Assembly: GCA_013397865.1 (NCBI GenBank)
Contig: VZTI01003142.1
Location: 3,241-67,240, forward strand
Length of the DNA stretch: 64,000 bases
Direction: 5' to 3'
DNA from: Struthidea cinerea
Taxonomy: Eukaryota > Chordata > Aves > Passeriformes > Corcoracidae
The position numbers and the translations under genes are program-made. Within the stretch, counting starts at the first letter, position 1; every line of letters starts with the position of its first letter. Positions 61,331 through 64,000 of this stretch are shown here, in pieces. The notes beneath the pieces were generated by a model. The model had not been told where the DNA came from, did not search any database, and was given only the letters and a program-made list of their open reading frames with translations.

Positions 61331-61689
61331 GCAAGAGGCGCCTGGTGCAGGGTCTTCCCTGCAACAACACTCAGCACCCCCAGCCCTGCTGCCAGCACCT
61401 CCTCCCTGCCCAGCTCTGGGAGCATCAACGCTCCGGGAAGAGCGGGATCATTAACAAATCATGGGATGACACTCAGCACCCCGCAGCTCCCAGCCTCATC
61501 ACAGCAACCCCAGACAACCCCCAAACCAAAGATGTTTAAACAGAAAAAATTCGACTTTCTGCAAAAAAAAAAAGAAATTAAGCAAAACAAAGAAGGTGTT
61601 TAGCTGTGAAAAGTCTCTGCCCAGCCAGAGAATTAGTTCTATCAAGGGGATGGGCTGAGCTGCAAAGCTGCTGAAGGCTGTGCTGACAC

Positions 61690-61870
61690 GTTTTACCGAG
61701 CTGCGAGCGACACGAACCAGCCGCCCGCCACCTGCTCCCTCTGTGAACAAGCAGCTCCAGCGGCCTCTTCCCGGGGCCGTCCCGCTCTGTTTCTCCGGGG
61801 AACGCGGGCAGTCCGTGCTCCCCCCGGCCCGGGGGCTGCCGCCGCAGGGACGAGCAGGATGTCCCCGCTC
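61690..61870. promoter_or_regulatory. Small CpG island in the downstream intron
   Basis: Around 20 CpG in about 180 bp by hand count, including gagctgcgagcgacacg and gctgccgccgcaggg. No other promoter feature is visible. Confidence 0.3.
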
Positions 61871-64000
61871 AGGATGCAGGGCTGACGAGAAAAAGCACCA
61901 AGGGCTGGGTGTGCTTTGGGCTTGTGGCTCTGAAACGGGGATTTGCACTGGAATATTTGTGCAGCTGAGCACAGCACGCGGGGAGGAAAGAGCCGGGGGC
62001 TGGGATATCACCACGGCGTTGTCCTGCGCCGCGGGGCTGCAGCCAGGGGGGTTCGGCTGCTTCAGGAGGGTGGCTGGGTTGGACACGGGCTGAGAGGGGC
62101 TCAGGGAGGTCTCCAGGGCCAGGGGGGCAGGGCTGGGCAGCAGCAGGCTGAGACCAAGCCGTGCTCTGCACCCCGTGGGCAGGAGACAGTGGTGCAGCAC
62201 TGGGACAGGGAGCTGGGGCTGAGCCCGTCCTGGTGCCCCCCTCATCGCTCCTGCAGGACCTGCTGGACAGGAGCAGGACTCTGCCCCCCCATGCTGCAGG
62301 TACCAGGGTGCTCCCCACGCCGAAGGGTGTCCTTCACACAGCTCTGTTCCTTCTCAGCCTGGTTTTTGGCTGGTTTCTGGCATCACCTTCCACGGGCAGG
62401 TCATCCCAGGCTGATCCTCTGCAGCCCCATGGAGAGGGGTGAGAGGGACCCGCAGGACAAGGAGCCTCTGGCACAGCCAGGCAGCACAAGTCTTGGCTCT
62501 GGAGGTTTGTCACATAAACATCTGGGGACAAATTCTGCCAGAGTCTCACATCATTTGTGCCTCCTGTGCACACCCACGAGTCACTGAGCTCCACATCCAT
62601 CCTCTCCTCCCCCTTCCGCTGGCTGATCCTTCCTTCCATCCCTTCCCCAGCTCCACCACCGCTTTCCAGCTGGGAGCAGCAGCTCAGCAACGCTTCCCCA
62701 GAGCCCAGACTGCTGAAGAGTCCCTTGGTGAGGAGAGCAGGGTCTGTCCCTGGCAGCACTGACACAACATCCCACAGCATCCCCTCCGTGCACTGCCCCT
62801 AAGGCAGAGGGACCCCGCAGCACCACCCCACACACACAGAGCTCAATGCTTGGCTCAGGGAAATCCCATTTGCCCTCCCAAAGAGGCCCCAGAGGATCCC
62901 CAAGTCACCCAGGAGGCAGAAGAGCTCTCCACAAGGGAGGCAAAGGAAATGAACCGGAGAAAATCCCCCACCCACAGAAACCAGCGCTGGCATCTGGAGA
63001 TTCCCAGCGATTTACACCAGCTGGCTCTGGCCAGGCCAGCTCAATTCAAACCAGCTGCGGCTCTGGCACAGCCCGTGGGGCAGGGGAATGAGGAAGAGAA
63101 GGACAGGGCAGGACAGGGCCGTGTTCAGGCAAAGCAGGGTCAGCCCTGGCTGCAGCTGGGTGTCTTGAGCCCCAGGCTGTCACCCTGGGAGAAGCAGAGG
63201 CCGTGGGTGCTATGGGCGTGGGGTGCTGTCCTGTAGGGTGTGGGGGTCAGCTGAGTGCTGTCCCATCACCCCACAGCCTCTCTGGCTGGCAAAGAGCCCT
63301 GGGATGGATTCCCAGCAGGTCTGCCATCTCAGGCAGAGTGGAATTGTCGTGGCAGTGGTGCAGGGACGGGGAGCTCAGCTGGGCTCAGGGATGTTTCTGT
63401 GGGGAGAGGTTGCTGAGGTGACTTGGGGTTGCTCTTGTGAGGGTTCTGGACTGGACTCCAGAGCAATGGTGTCTCTGGTTGCTGTTTCTTGGCCTGGATC
63501 CCAGGGCTGCAGGAGGATCTGCTGCAGGTGGGCTCTGCCAGCCTGGCTGCTGGAGATCCCTTGTGGGGCTGAGCCAGGAGTGTGCAGGTGGGAGCTGCTG
63601 CCCACCCCAGAGCTCGGGGCCAGCTGCTGGCCAGCGTGTCCTGGATTGGGCCAGGGCAGGAGGGGTGTGCAGCCAGAGCTTCCAAGCTTGTCCCTGCTCT
63701 GCTGTTCACTGCCCACCTGTCCCTGTGTCACCTCTTGTGCTGCCCACGGGCTGAGGTGGGCCAGCAGCAGTGAATATCCACAGAGCTCCAGGATTTCTGT
63801 GCCAGGGACAACCATCACCAGGTTTATCACAAGCACACTGGTGCCCTGAGGACATCAGCAGCCTGGACTGAGCAGAGTGGTGCCAGCAGCCTGGCAGAGC
63901 AGCTGATGGCCTGTCTGTCCCTTGGCATTCCCTGCTCCTCCAAAAAGCTCAGGGAAGCTTCCCTGGGCTCTTAGGTCACTGCACAGACATTCAGCTCCCT

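Larger units (their letters stand above)
54054..64000 (+). other. NTN1: NTN1 intron downstream of the linker exon (3' end outside window)
   Basis: It starts with the gtacgc donor and has no matching acceptor before the right edge; no sequence resembling the netrin C345C domain was found. It holds a C-rich low-complexity tract (56,905-57,185), a CpG-rich patch with an adjoining AT-rich island (57,840-58,340), three spaced GATAACAGACC copies (59,305-59,354), an AT-rich candidate enhancer (61,120-61,330), and a second CpG patch (61,690-61,870). At 54,100-56,850, 59,400-61,100 and 62,100-64,000 I see only unique GC-rich intronic sequence. Confidence 0.88.

Noticed and set aside
54054..64000. Search for the NTN1 C345C/NTR-domain exon
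   Set aside because: No frame contains the expected DCDSYCK-type start or the following lysine-rich domain; the exon must lie beyond the window.

Overview
This is a stretch of bird nuclear DNA lying inside one large gene, netrin-1 (NTN1), with the + strand as the sense strand. Two things point to a bird. Three short, correctly spliced exons encode netrin laminin-EGF modules and the following linker, close to the bird netrin-1 protein as I know it. At about 30.4-30.6 kb there is a 5'-truncated CR1 LINE tail, the main retrotransposon family of birds and reptiles. The rest fits an avian intron: GC-rich, short open frames everywhere on both strands, many minisatellites and few transposons. I cannot name the species.

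Layout: positions 1-38,978 are the 3' part of a very long intron. It begins somewhere left of the window, after the exon for the laminin N-terminal domain and first EGF module. The exon for the second laminin-EGF module (LE2, netrin domain V-2) is at 38,979-39,167. A 12.5-kb intron follows, then the LE3 (V-3) exon at 51,669-51,818, a 2.2-kb intron, and a 54-bp linker exon at 54,000-54,053. From 54,054 to the right edge is the start of another intron. The final netrin/C345C-domain exon(s) are not in the window. All three exons are phase 1 at both ends, so each is a multiple of three and could be skipped without a frameshift.

The introns hold a 20-bp minisatellite at the left edge, a 17-bp minisatellite of exactly 30 units at 20,658-21,167, several smaller tandem arrays, the CR1 fragment, a 62-bp element with perfect 9-bp inverted ends and a 5-bp target duplication, a pair of near-identical 49-bp segments on either side of the LE3 exon, three CpG-rich patches, and a number of AT-rich islands with clustered homeodomain, GATA or octamer cores that look like candidate enhancers. 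The enhancer and CpG calls come from composition and motifs only; no alignment was available.

I found no second gene, RNA gene, CRISPR array or new multi-gene system. The long open frames, including 476- and 427-codon ones, are explained by the 17-bp repeat or by GC-rich chance. The items most worth a second look are the 49-bp pair around LE3, the 62-bp terminal-repeat element, the intragenic CpG island upstream of LE3 as a possible internal promoter, and the motif clusters.
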